This document shows, piece by piece, positions 1 through 7,784 of a stretch of DNA of 39,091 nt. A model generated the notes under the pieces. It searched no databases, was not told where the DNA came from, and saw nothing but the letters and a program-made list of their open reading frames with translations. Position 1 is the stretch's first letter. Every line of letters starts with the position of its first letter. The translations under genes and the position numbers were made by a program. The DNA is taken from positions 1 through 39,091 of the forward strand of contig NZ_JAFKIC010000151.1 of NCBI RefSeq assembly GCF_017306585.1, written 5' to 3'. This stretch comes from Mesorhizobium sp. Its GTDB lineage: Bacteria > Pseudomonadota > Alphaproteobacteria > Rhizobiales > Rhizobiaceae.

Positions 1-5
1 GGGCT

Positions 6-158
6 TTAGCACGAACCGGTGACGTTCGGCGGGGGGATCACGATCGTGAAGGTTTCCGCGCCCGGTCTGGCGTTCGCACCGGCGCGTAAAGCGTCGGCCT
101 CATCCCATTTTTGGGCGATCTTCGGTTCGATCGTGCCGGTATCATAGATTTTGTCGAG
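6..158 (-). pseudogene. valS 5' fragment (valyl-tRNA synthetase, truncated)
   Basis: About 50 codons match the start of rhizobial valyl-tRNA synthetase: a segment beginning LDKIYDTGTIEPKIAQKWDE and running to IVIPPPNVTGS. In the intact enzyme this is followed by the HIGH-type motif (LHMGH). Here it runs into Cys and a stop codon instead, so the catalytic core is absent. The position expected to carry the start codon is a Lys codon (AAG), and the frame stays open upstream in unrelated sequence. I see a broken duplicate, not the functional housekeeping gene. The window starts only five bases further on, so whether more valS sequence follows is unknown. Confidence 0.75.
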
Positions 159-430
159 CTTTTTTGGGAATTTCTTCTCTGGCAATTCTTGGCGCACCAA
201 GGCGAGCCAACTGGATGGCACGAGGTCTTGGTACGCGATTAGGCTACGTTGACCAAGTGGATTGAACGGCCCGCTGGCGGGGCGTGATGGTGAGGTTGTA
301 TAAGAAGCCTCCTGGCTGAACAGCCAAATTAGGGCTATCCTCAATCGAAGCGACGCAGCCCGAGCGCTTGTTCAGTCCTCTATGAGCCGAGGAGTTATTT
401 GGCCGCCGGGTACGAGCAGCGCTGAGCCGG

Positions 431-847
431 CTAGAAACGGGCGAAGTGACCTGAGCTCCGAAGCCTGGCTAGCAGGATGCTGGCCGTTGCGCTGTGGTCA
501 ACCCTGGCTTGCTCGCTCAGCGGAGACGCATTCCAGGCAGCCAATGCCGCCACCAAAAGGGCGGTGTCCCCACTTACCGATGCGCATCCAAGTTGTCCGT
601 TCTTCCCCATCACGATTATTGCTGTGCCGGTCACGCCATATCCAATCGCAGCCATCCGCTGAACGCAGCTGTCGCCGTCGACACGAACATCGAACAGAAC
701 AGAACCTCCAGTTTTTTCCGCAGCGTCAGCCACACGATCGCCGAATGGTCGATTGAGGCCCTCGATATTGCCGAGTGACTGCTCAAACAAGGCCAATTCA
801 ACATGCTCCGCCACCATGGCGGCGAGAGTGCGCGTCGGCTCACGCAA
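431..847 (-). CDS. Hypothetical protein, about 138 residues
   Basis: A leftward open frame beginning at a TTG codon, with an internal ATG at 817. The product is moderately hydrophobic in the middle (GVTGTAIIVMGKNGQLG) and Ala-rich near the end (ALLVAALAAW). I do not recognise the family. No convincing ribosome binding site precedes either start. A neighbouring frame upstream also looks protein-like, beginning MPHEKAGELGW near 912, so this may be a frameshifted remnant of a longer gene. It is reported because its composition is more protein-like than the overlapping frames, but it could be noncoding. Confidence 0.3.
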   Translation of the reverse strand: MREPTRTLAAMVAEHVELALFEQSLGNIEGLNRPFGDRVADAAEKTGGSVLFDVRVDGDSCVQRMAAIGYGVTGTAIIVMGKNGQLGCASVSGDTALLVAALAAWNASPLSEQARVDHSATASILLARLRSSGHFARF

Positions 848-1127
848 TCGGCAAGACGCCAGCTCTGATTATCCACATACCAGCCCAACTCTCCCGCCTT
901 TTCATGGGGCACGCCTCAGCGCGAAGGCACCGTCTTGCCTGCGACTGTTCGACATGCCCTCGCATCAAGGCCCACGACAATCCCGTCGCGACCGTATCTT
1001 GCCGGACTGTTTCGTTTTCCACGCATTGGCGAAGGCGATTGAATAATTGAGAACCCGTTGGCGGCTTCGACCGCATGCATGCGGCTCCAGCATGACAATT
1101 AGACTGTGCTAATATATCCTATGCGGT

Positions 1128-1547
1128 ATGCGGGGGGATGTCATCAGACGGCCACGAAGACGTATCGCGCTGGCGTGGCTTGTCTTGGCTGGCAATGCTG
1201 ATGCTCACGATTGGTACACCGGCAAGACTGATCCGGTTCTGCAATATGATTGCTGCGGCAACAAAGATTGCCATCCGATAGACTCGCGCGATGTCAGGGA
1301 GACGAAAGACGGCTATTACGTCAGGCTGCCTCGCCCTTCCTATCTGAATGAGTCACAAGAGCCAGAGTGGTTTATCCCTAGCGAGCGCGTCCAAGCCTCA
1401 GCCGATGATCGCTACCATCTCTGCGAGCGATTGATGACGTTCTATCGAACGATCATTCCGCATATGAAGTTCGAGGCCTACCAGAGGTTCAGATGGACGT
1501 GTTTCTTCGCCCCGAAGGGCACGAGTTCAATCGAGCAACGCCGGTAG
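1128..1547 (+). CDS. Small secreted conserved hypothetical protein
   Basis: The 139-residue product starts with an Arg-rich stretch (RRPRRR), then a short hydrophobic run (IALAWLVLAG) and NADA before HDWYTG. This looks like a signal peptide cleaved near residue 26. The mature part has paired cysteines (CCGNKDCHPID), later single cysteines and a WFIPSERV segment, suggesting a disulfide-stabilised periplasmic protein. Similar HDWYTG/CC-N-DC proteins occur as uncharacterised proteins in Bradyrhizobium and relatives (from memory). There is no clear Shine-Dalgarno. A plausible -10 (TAATAT) lies about 20 bases upstream, so the start may be nearly leaderless. Function unknown. Confidence 0.6.
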   Translation: MRGDVIRRPRRRIALAWLVLAGNADAHDWYTGKTDPVLQYDCCGNKDCHPIDSRDVRETKDGYYVRLPRPSYLNESQEPEWFIPSERVQASADDRYHLCERLMTFYRTIIPHMKFEAYQRFRWTCFFAPKGTSSIEQRR

Positions 1548-1708
1548 ACGTTCTTCACCGATCCTGGTCCCATTCCACCGGATGAACGCCTTGTCAAAAA
1601 TGTAATCGCATTAGCGGAAGTTAAATTTCGACTGTTTCGGCTTGCCGCAAATTAGGGTCTCGGTGGCATAACTCGGGCAGGACTTTCGGGGTGCTGGTAG
1701 GAAGACTG

Positions 1709-1921
1709 ATGCGCGGGCGTGGATGGATCAAGGCGTTGCGTCAGGACGATGCCCGACAGGTGCGTGCGCACATTGCCGAACTTGAGCGAAACCTCATTGC
1801 GACCACACCACAGGGGCGCCATCGACGTTTCGACGCCGGGAATGAACTTCGTATTGCGAAATCCCGCCTGGAGCGTCTCGAGGTATGCATCGCCGCAATA
1901 GCGGAGAAATATGATCATTAG
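1709..1921 (+). CDS. Small helical hypothetical protein
   Basis: About 70 residues, charged and probably all helical, with alternating Arg, Glu and Leu (QVRAHIAELERNL, then RIAKSRLERLEVC). I chose the ATG at 1709 because AGGAAG sits four bases before it; an upstream in-frame ATG at 1691 has no such site. I do not recognise a family. It is isolated between unrelated genes. Confidence 0.4.
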   Translation: MRGRGWIKALRQDDARQVRAHIAELERNLIATTPQGRHRRFDAGNELRIAKSRLERLEVCIAAIAEKYDH

Positions 1922-2212
1922 CGGAAGCTCGCCGCTCGAAGTTGCCGCGCGGTCCAACCGGACCGCGCGTCGGTGCTGCAGTCACAATGCCGGACAGGCC
2001 GAAGCCGCAGCAAGGATTCCGGCACCCCAGCAGGCGACAGCGCTGGGCTCAAGCGCTGTTTGATTTCATTCTCGGGTCAGGTTCCCGCTGGATGCCGATC
2101 CGATGGCAAAATAGAAACAGGCATTCGTACAAGGCGGCGGATTCACCGTGCCGTTTGGCGGAATTCGACGACGAGATCGACGTTCCGTCCTTACTCTGGG
2201 GATAACACCATT

Positions 2213-2227
2213 GTTCGCTCTTTGTTC
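2213..2227. promoter_or_regulatory. LexA (SOS) box upstream of DUF2130 gene
   Basis: The sequence is GTTC, seven bases, GTTC, an exact match to the alphaproteobacterial LexA operator consensus. The second GTTC lies in the likely -35 hexamer (TTGTTC, 2222-2227) of a promoter reading towards the DUF2130 gene, 68 bases before its ATG. Position and exact match suggest repression by LexA. Binding itself is inferred. Confidence 0.65.
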
Positions 2228-2256
2228 TTTTCCTAGAAAGAGCGGTAATATATAGT
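2222..2256 (+). promoter_or_regulatory. Predicted sigma70-type promoter of DUF2130 gene
   Basis: TTGTTC at 2222-2227 as -35 and TAATAT at 2246-2251 (or overlapping TATAGT at 2251-2256) as -10, an 18-base spacer for the first choice. The surrounding stretch is markedly AT-richer than its neighbours. Confidence 0.5.
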
Positions 2257-2294
2257 CTGAAACTACATCAGCCCCCAGTGAGTCAGCGCGCCAA

Positions 2295-3590
2295 ATGACT
2301 GTCCAGCCCCGGATTCTCAATGAACCGACAATCAGCTGCCCAAGCTGCAAAACGGAGATCAAGCTCAACGAGTCGCTCGCGGCGCCGCTGATTGCCGCCA
2401 CCCGCGAGGACTATGAACGGCGCTTGGCGCAGAGCAACGCGTCAATGGCGGCTCGGGAGGAAGAGCTTAAACGCGAGCAGGCCGCGATCGACGCCGCCAA
2501 AGAGGACATCGGCAACCAGGTTGCTGAGCAAATCAAGCTTGAACGTGCCGCAATCGCGATCGAGGAAGCCCGCAAGGCAAAATTGCTGCTTTCGGTAGAC
2601 CTCGAGCACAGGGATAACAAGCTTGCCGAGTTGGAAGCGACGTTGAAGGCGCGCGACGAAAAGCTGGCCGAGGCCCAGCAGCAACAGGCGGAATTCCTGA
2701 AACAGCAGCGTGCGCTTGACGATGAAAAGCGGGAGATGGCGCTGACCATCGAAAGGAAGATCCAGGAAGGACTGGACGCCGTTCGCGTAAAGGCGAGGTC
2801 CGAAGCCGAAGACGGGCTCAAAATGAAGGTTGCCGAAAAAGAAGAACAGATCGCCGGCATGCAGCGCCAGATCGAGGAGTTGAAGCGCCGTGCGGAACAG
2901 GGTTCTCAGCAGCTGCAGGGCGAGGTCCTCGAGCTTGAGCTCGAGTCCCTCATTGCCAGCCGGTTCCCGATGGACATCATCGAGCCGGTCGCCAAGGGCG
3001 AGTTCGGCGGAGATGTCCTGCACCGCGTGGTCGGACCGGCCGGCCAGCCATACGGCGCCATTTTGTGGGAATCGAAACGCACCAAGAACTGGAGCCAGGG
3101 TTGGCTCGGGAAGCTCAGGGGAGATCAACGAGCCGCCAAAGCGGATATTGCGCTGATGATCTCGGAAGCGTTGCCTCCCGGCGTGGAAACCTTCGATCTT
3201 ATGGACGGCGTCTATGTCGCCCATCCCAAATGCGCGATCCCGATCGCCATCATGCTTCGGCAATCCCTGATCGAGCTGGCGAACTCCCGCCTCGCCCAGG
3301 ACGGCCAGGCCACCAAAATGGAACAGGTCTATGGCTATCTGACCGGTCCGCGGTTCCGCCATCGCGTCGAAGCGATCGTGGAGAAATTCTCCGATATGCA
3401 GGCGGACCTCGCCAAGGAACGCAAGGCCACAACACGCCTTTGGGCCAAGCGGGAGGCTCAAATCCAAGGCGTAATCGAGTCGACCGTCGGGATGTACGGC
3501 GACTTGCAAGGTATCGCCGGAAAGGTGATGCAGGAGATTGAGGCCTTGGATGTGCTGGCGATTGAAGCCTCTTCGCATGAAACTGAATAG
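2295..3590 (+). CDS. DUF2130 family coiled-coil protein with nuclease-like C-terminal domain
   Basis: 431 residues. The N-terminus has a short CPSC zinc-ribbon-like start (residues 15-18), then a long Glu/Lys/Gln-rich coiled coil from about 38 to 210. The C-terminal domain (about 215-365) has the DUF2130 signature: GEFGGD ending at D240, then ILWESKRTKNW with E259 and K261, and KLRGDQRAAKADIAL. The spaced D and E-x-K resemble the active-site pattern of PD-(D/E)XK nucleases, but nuclease activity is inferred. The family is widespread and poorly characterised. The gene stands alone behind a promoter with an exact LexA-type box, implying induction on DNA damage. No strong Shine-Dalgarno precedes the ATG. 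Open frames on the opposite strand are shadows. Confidence 0.85.
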   Translation: MTVQPRILNEPTISCPSCKTEIKLNESLAAPLIAATREDYERRLAQSNASMAAREEELKREQAAIDAAKEDIGNQVAEQIKLERAAIAIEEARKAKLLLSVDLEHRDNKLAELEATLKARDEKLAEAQQQQAEFLKQQRALDDEKREMALTIERKIQEGLDAVRVKARSEAEDGLKMKVAEKEEQIAGMQRQIEELKRRAEQGSQQLQGEVLELELESLIASRFPMDIIEPVAKGEFGGDVLHRVVGPAGQPYGAILWESKRTKNWSQGWLGKLRGDQRAAKADIALMISEALPPGVETFDLMDGVYVAHPKCAIPIAIMLRQSLIELANSRLAQDGQATKMEQVYGYLTGPRFRHRVEAIVEKFSDMQADLAKERKATTRLWAKREAQIQGVIESTVGMYGDLQGIAGKVMQEIEALDVLAIEASSHETE

Positions 3591-3784
3591 GAGGCCTTCA
3601 GGTCGCCCTAGGCGATCAGGACTCCTCACAACGACTTAGCCCAACTGAGACGCGACCAGAAGACGGCACTAGCCGAGCCCCTACTCCGCAGCCATCGCTT
3701 CGTCAGGCTTTCTCGTTCGGCCTGCGGGCTTGGTTTGGGAACGGCCGAAGGCCCCGCCTTGCGGCGGAGCCCTCGTCGAGGCGA

Positions 3785-4093
3785 TCAGTCCCGGTTGGGA
3801 CGAGACCAGATCAGCTGCAGGCCTTCCTCGCCTTCCACCTCGATCAGGGTGGCGTAGATGGGAGCGGGGAAGCTCGGGTCGTCCAGCTTGACCGAGAGAT
3901 AGTCGCGGCCCTCGTTGGAGACCTTCTGCCAGGCGGCTCCGAGATCGACGCTACCCGAGTAGACGCGGAAGTGGGGGCCTTTGTCGGAAGGGTTCTCGAC
4001 GCGGATCAGCTTGGCTTTGACGTTGAGGTTGAGGGTTTTGATGGCTCCGGAAAAACCGTGGGCGGTTGAGGTGAATGTGCCGATGGTAGCCAT
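3785..4093 (-). CDS. DUF736 family protein
   Basis: 102 residues beginning [20 protein letters not shown], the typical start of DUF736 proteins, followed by PHFRVYSG and a [19 protein letters not shown] segment. DUF736 proteins are small beta-rich proteins of unknown role, found on rhizobial, sphingomonad and other proteobacterial plasmids and integrative elements next to ArdC, MucR/Ros and conjugation genes. The start is supported by AAGGAG seven bases upstream. A longer in-frame extension with Arg-rich low-complexity residues is rejected. It reads in the same direction as ardC, but about 690 bases separate them. Confidence 0.9.
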   Translation of the reverse strand: MATIGTFTSTAHGFSGAIKTLNLNVKAKLIRVENPSDKGPHFRVYSGSVDLGAAWQKVSNEGRDYLSVKLDDPSFPAPIYATLIEVEGEEGLQLIWSRPNRD

Positions 4094-4782
4094 TTGTCGT
4101 CTCCTTGAGTTTCTCGGGCCGCGACCACCGCGACCTCGATGGCGGTCGATGGACCGGAGGCGATCGGCCCGCACCCACCGGGGTCCCCATTGCGCGCGCG
4201 CAATGGGGTGGTCCTTAGGGCCGCAACGACAGTGAAGGGCAGCCAGGGCGAGGCTTTCTTGTTCCGCGCGGAATGACGGCGCAGCCGTCAGGGGAAGAAA
4301 GTCGCGACCGGCTGTTGCGGGTTTGAGAACGAGGCGTAGCGCAGCGAAGACGGCCTTCGGTCAGACCAGCCCCATCGAGGACGCAGGTGGTGCGCCTTTC
4401 CATGAAACCGCCGGTCAGACGACAGGCGAATCCACCGGCATGATCACCGCAACCGCAGCCAAGGTGAGGCGCCATCAAACCCGACGCTCCCGACAGGCGC
4501 CATCGCATAACGAAAGAGCCGGAAAGGGAGGTAACCCGCCTTACTTCGGTCAGTGACGACTGGCCGACTGGCGAAACTCCGAGGTCCGGCGTCTACCCCT
4601 TCAAGATAGATGGCCGCCAAGGTCATGGAAATGCCCATCTCGGGCTGGACGTCGGAACGGGCCGGCTGATCTGCATCGGCACGCCGGGCTACTACCCAAA
4701 CTGACCGGTGCCAAGGCGAGGGCACGAAGGCGGTTGGGGGATGGCTCCGCACCACCCCCGACATCGATCGGAGAATGCAACA
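4094..4782. other. Spacer between DUF736 and ardC, no convincing gene
   Basis: About 690 GC-rich bases. It contains the perfect palindrome at 4185-4208 and a GCCGCAACG-CAGTG sequence that recurs around 5829-5845 upstream of ardC, suggesting related leader sequences. On the plus strand an open frame of about 78 codons ends at a TGA at 4702-4704 and reads HGNAHLGLDVGTGRLICIG near its end. It has no ATG, GTG or TTG start, so it may be a decayed gene fragment or chance. Other frames look like GC-rich noise. Confidence 0.4.
4185..4208. repeat. 24-base perfect palindrome
   Basis: Twelve bases (CCCCATTGCGCG) followed directly by their exact reverse complement, with alternating CG at the centre. It lies 92 bases upstream of the DUF736 start codon. 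It could extrude as a cruciform, bind a dimeric regulator, or form a leader hairpin. No known site is recognised. Confidence 0.8.
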
Positions 4783-5709
4783 TCATGCCGCCTCCGCGAT
4801 CTGTGTCGCATTCGGCTGGAGATCATGCAGATAGTTGACCGCCCGCTGGGCATGCGCGGCCGCGGCGAAAATAAAGCGCTTGTCGTTTCTGAGAATTTCG
4901 AGCCAGCTCGCAAGATAGCTTGCGTGATCGGGTCTCGGCTCGAGCTCGGGAACGATGCCGAGATCGGCCGCCAAGAAGCAACCACCCAGATCGGCCACAA
5001 GTTCCTCGTGGGCCCTGAAGGAGCGATCCTTGTGATAACGGGAGAGGTTGCGATCAAGCCGCTTTTCCGACCCAACCCAATGAGTCATTTCGTGTCCGAG
5101 GGTCGCATAGTAGCCGGGCCCGTCGCGGAAACTCTCGAACGGCGGCATTTGCACCATATCAAGAGCCGGATTGAAGTACGCTTCGTTGCCACCGTGGCGG
5201 ATGACGGCCCCGGTATTTGCGAAGAACGCATCCGCATGTTTGATCCGCTCCACCGGCTCGGACACCGGCGCGGGATTGCCGTAATACTGCGTGGGCAAGC
5301 CTTCGATCTGGTCGGCACAAAACACCGTATAGGCCTTGAGGAACGGAATCCCGCGCTCGACCTCTTCGCCTTGGGCATCGGTTTCTGTGCGTACGAAGCG
5401 ACTGGCGTAGACAACCATCGAGCCGGTCTCGCCTTTGCGGACATGACCGCCCAGCTCGACGCTCTGCTTGAAAGTCATCCAGGTCGGGGACACGAAATCC
5501 CTCGCAACCGCCTCCAACCAAAGAAGCAGGATATTGATCCCCTGATATGGCAATCCATTGTGGCGCACCGGGCGCGTGATACGCCCCGTCGTATTCGCGA
5601 CGTTCCACGGCTTCACCCACGGTCGCACGCCTTTTTCCAGATCCGCGACGATGCGGTCGGTGATCTTCGCGTAGATATCGACGCGGGATTTGTTGCTCTT
5701 CCTGTCCAT
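4783..5709 (-). CDS. ardC: ArdC-type antirestriction protein (ssDNA-binding/zincin)
   Basis: 308 residues. The N-terminal domain (about 8-135) matches the ArdC/TraC ssDNA-binding domain, with DIYAKITDRIVADLEKG, WVKPWN, NGLPYQGINILLLW and KGETGSMVVYA. The C-terminal zincin-like domain has HEMTHW (catalytic His206, Glu207 and His210) and a downstream EELVADLGG glutamate as likely third metal ligand. ArdC proteins bind single-stranded DNA and shield incoming plasmid DNA from type I restriction. I chose the ATG at 5709 because GGAGG lies seven bases upstream; an upstream in-frame ATG at 5739 would place that Shine-Dalgarno inside the coding region. Length and motifs are complete, so it should be functional. 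Confidence 0.93.
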   Translation of the reverse strand: MDRKSNKSRVDIYAKITDRIVADLEKGVRPWVKPWNVANTTGRITRPVRHNGLPYQGINILLLWLEAVARDFVSPTWMTFKQSVELGGHVRKGETGSMVVYASRFVRTETDAQGEEVERGIPFLKAYTVFCADQIEGLPTQYYGNPAPVSEPVERIKHADAFFANTGAVIRHGGNEAYFNPALDMVQMPPFESFRDGPGYYATLGHEMTHWVGSEKRLDRNLSRYHKDRSFRAHEELVADLGGCFLAADLGIVPELEPRPDHASYLASWLEILRNDKRFIFAAAAHAQRAVNYLHDLQPNATQIAEAA

Positions 5710-5728
5710 TTGCCAAACCTCCATTCGA

Positions 5729-5920
5729 GGCCGCGCCAATCGCGGCCGTCACGAGGTCCGAATGCGCAGGACCGCAGGTCCGCGAACCCGCGGAGGATCG
5801 ATGGGGAAGTTGAGAACTATCGCCTGCGGGCCGCAACGTCAGTGCAGGAGGGCGCAGCCGTTTCGCGGCACGAGGACCGGAGCAGGACCATCATTCGTGA
5901 CGGCCGCGATTGGCGCGGCC
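5729..5920. repeat. 26-base perfect inverted repeat flanking 140 bases
   Basis: The arm at 5729-5754 (GGCCGCGCCAATCGCGGCCG then TCACGA) is the exact reverse complement of 5895-5920. Pairing continues imperfectly beyond the outer ends. The 140 bases between are GC-rich with small internal palindromes and no gene. It sits just upstream of ardC and would lie in its 5' leader or promoter. It could be a small nonautonomous element, a recombination footprint or a regulatory RNA fold. Confidence 0.75.
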
Positions 5921-6046
5921 TTAATGACTTGCCGTGTCCGTCTTTGAGTGCGGTGACTTTGGCACACGCAAAGGGGCCGGTTCCCGAACGGCAACCAGCC
6001 TCAGTGTGAGAAGATCGGGCGGAGCCGAAGATCCGCCCGATGGCAG

Positions 6047-6634
6047 TTAGCCAAGGGCCGCCATCTGGAGATCGGCTGCCTGCCGGTTGACGGTCTGGCC
6101 GGGGTTCTCGGTCTGGCGTTCGTAGGGCTTCCAGCTCTCGCCGACGATGTGCTCGTAGGCGGCAACGGCGCCCTCGGCCGCCATGCGCAGCGCGTGTGCC
6201 TGAAGGCCCATTTCGGCGGCGAATTCGCGCTTGCGCTGGGCCTTGCTGTCGAAGCCGACCGGACCGTCAATGTCCTCGTCGCGGGTGTCATTGGCGAGCC
6301 TGGCCGTGGCATCCCTCGCCTCGGTGACGGCCTTCGAGTAGAACTGGCCTGCTCCAAAGGCGGAGCCGACATACGATCCGACGATCCTCTGCAGGTGGAT
6401 CTGCATCGCCTTGTCGGAAAGGCCTTCGGAGAGTGTGTCTGCACCATCGGACAGGCTGCGCTCGTGGAATTCGCGGATGCCGTCGCTGTCGAGGACGGAG
6501 AGGCCAAAGCTTTCGGAAATGAGGGTGGCCTGGTGGCCATCCGGGCAGCAGAGCCGGACCATTTCGAGGGTGGTGCCCTTGCGGAGCTGGACGATGCGGG
6601 CCTTGGTCTTGGTGGAGCGGGGTGAACTGGACAT
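6047..6634 (-). CDS. Conserved hypothetical plasmid protein, 195 residues
   Basis: A basic start (SSSPRSTKTKARIVQLRKG) precedes CCPDGHQATLI and a C-terminal half predicted to be helical (HLQRIVGSYVGSAFGAGQFY, then AQRKREFAAEMG and LRMAAEGAVAAYEHIVGESW). There is no signal peptide or membrane segment. The start is well supported by AAGGAAAG seven bases upstream. The family is not one I can name; such proteins recur on rhizobial plasmids next to ArdC and DUF7007 genes. Function unknown. Confidence 0.7.
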   Translation of the reverse strand: MSSSPRSTKTKARIVQLRKGTTLEMVRLCCPDGHQATLISESFGLSVLDSDGIREFHERSLSDGADTLSEGLSDKAMQIHLQRIVGSYVGSAFGAGQFYSKAVTEARDATARLANDTRDEDIDGPVGFDSKAQRKREFAAEMGLQAHALRMAAEGAVAAYEHIVGESWKPYERQTENPGQTVNRQAADLQMAALG

Positions 6635-7138
6635 TGAGCTTTCCTTCTAGCGATGCCCGTCAGGTGTTCCGGCCCTTGCCGGTCTTCCCTGCGGGTGCGG
6701 TCAAAAGGAACCGGCGAAGCTGGACGCTTCAGGGTCCGGAGCCTGCCAGGCGAGCAAGGTTGGCTTGCGGACAAGCGGGGTCAGTTCTTCACTGGCCCTG
6801 CGCGGGACGCGGGCCAGCCTTGCCGAGACCGGCGGGGTCCGGCCGCCCCGCGGCGCGATAGCGGCCTTGAAGCGGACAGCCGCCGGTTCAGACCGCAGCA
6901 AACCCGCCGGGAAGACCGGGCAAGGGATGAATTCGGACATCGGCATGCACGAGGAAATGTGTTCATTTCCCGCGGCCACACGATCCGCCTGCCCGCCAGA
7001 CTGCGCGAGGGACGCGGTTTGAACTTCGGCCCCTGCAGGCATAGATGAGCTCCGGTCCGCCGCGGCGGATCAACTCTTTGGCCTGCTCCCATGTCGAGCT
7101 GACAGCGTAGCGTGTTCAACTCCGAATTGAGGGCAGCA
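6635..7138. other. Divergent spacer, possible regulatory region
   Basis: About 500 bases between two divergent genes. No frame is convincing. It holds a perfect inverted repeat GGAAATG-TGTT-CATTTCC at 6953-6970, a candidate operator about 170 bases before the plus-strand gene at 7139. On the minus strand near 7030-7090 a startless frame reads TWEQAKELIRRGGPELIYAC, perhaps a gene remnant. Confidence 0.4.
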
Positions 7139-7447
7139 ATGACCGATTCCAAAGACGACTACGTCTATGACGACACGACAGGGGAATGGCGACCAGCATC
7201 GGAGATGGCTGCCATCGCAGCTTCCGCCGGGAAAATTGAAGTGCGCGATGCCGCCGGCAATGTGCTCGCCGACGGCGACTCCGTCGTCCTCGTCAAGGAC
7301 CTCAAGGTCAAGGGTGCCGGCCAGACCCTGAAGCAGGGCACGGTGATCAAGTCGATCCGGCTCACCGACAATCCCGAAGAAATCGATTGCCGGCATGATG
7401 CGATCAAGGGGCTGGTGTTGCGAACGGAGTTCGTCCGCAAGCGCTGA
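7139..7447 (+). CDS. PhnA/YjdM-domain protein lacking the zinc ribbon
   Basis: 102 residues. From about residue 33 it follows the PhnA (YjdM) C-terminal domain: EVRDAAGNVLADGDSVVLVK, DLKVKGAGQTLKQGT, IKSIRL, EEIDC and EFVRK. E. coli YjdM has an N-terminal four-cysteine zinc ribbon; here the first 30 residues (YVYDDTTGEWRPASEM) have no cysteines, so only the SH3-like beta domain remains. Despite the old phosphonate-linked name, the biochemical role is unclear. GAGGG six bases upstream supports the ATG at 7139 over an upstream GTG at 7112. It is one of few rightward genes in this part, convergent with the gene ending at 7461. Confidence 0.85.
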   Translation: MTDSKDDYVYDDTTGEWRPASEMAAIAASAGKIEVRDAAGNVLADGDSVVLVKDLKVKGAGQTLKQGTVIKSIRLTDNPEEIDCRHDAIKGLVLRTEFVRKR

Positions 7448-7460
7448 GCAGGCCGGGGTA

Positions 7461-7784
7461 TCAGGCGCGGATCAGGTCCGGTGGCAGTCTGGCACGCAGT
7501 GCCTTAATAGCAGCATCTTGCCTGGCCAGTTTGCGTGAGAGCGCGCCGATCTCGTGCTGCCTCTCCAGTGTGATCGCTGCGAGGTTCGATCGATACCTTT
7601 CGAGAAAGGCCCGGGCATCAGCAGGGTTTCGGCGTCGGTGGCCGATACGCTGGAGCTTGAGCCGCGGAATGATCGCCGTCATCCGCTTCATGATCAGCCG
7701 GTCGATCATATCGAGCTGGCGCTGTGTCTGGCGCCGAGCCTCCTCAATGCGAAAGAGCTGTGTGCGGCGATCGGGGATAGACAT
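7461..7784 (-). CDS. Small coiled-coil hypothetical protein
   Basis: 107 residues, very basic and probably helical, with two heptad-like stretches (FRIEEARRQTQRQLDMIDRL near the start, EIGALSRKLARQDAAIKALR near the end). No family recognised. Its ATG overlaps the stop codon of the upstream DUF7007 gene in a TAATG junction, and GGGAGGG lies seven bases before it, so translation is probably coupled. It is the last gene of the four-gene operon that begins at 10980. Confidence 0.65.
   Translation of the reverse strand: MSIPDRRTQLFRIEEARRQTQRQLDMIDRLIMKRMTAIIPRLKLQRIGHRRRNPADARAFLERYRSNLAAITLERQHEIGALSRKLARQDAAIKALRARLPPDLIRA

Noticed and set aside
692-705. GAAC-N6-GAAC as another LexA box
   Set aside because: The spacing is six, not seven, and it lies inside a frame with no promoter features.
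2442-3629. 395-codon leftward frame
   Set aside because: Antisense to the DUF2130 gene; low-complexity Leu/Phe-rich translation.
4467-4704. Startless plus-strand frame ending TGRLICIGTPGYYPN
   Set aside because: Protein-like ending, but no start codon and no recognised family; kept only as a note.
4708-6009. 433-codon rightward frame
   Set aside because: Antisense to ardC, which has HEMTH and a good ribosome binding site.
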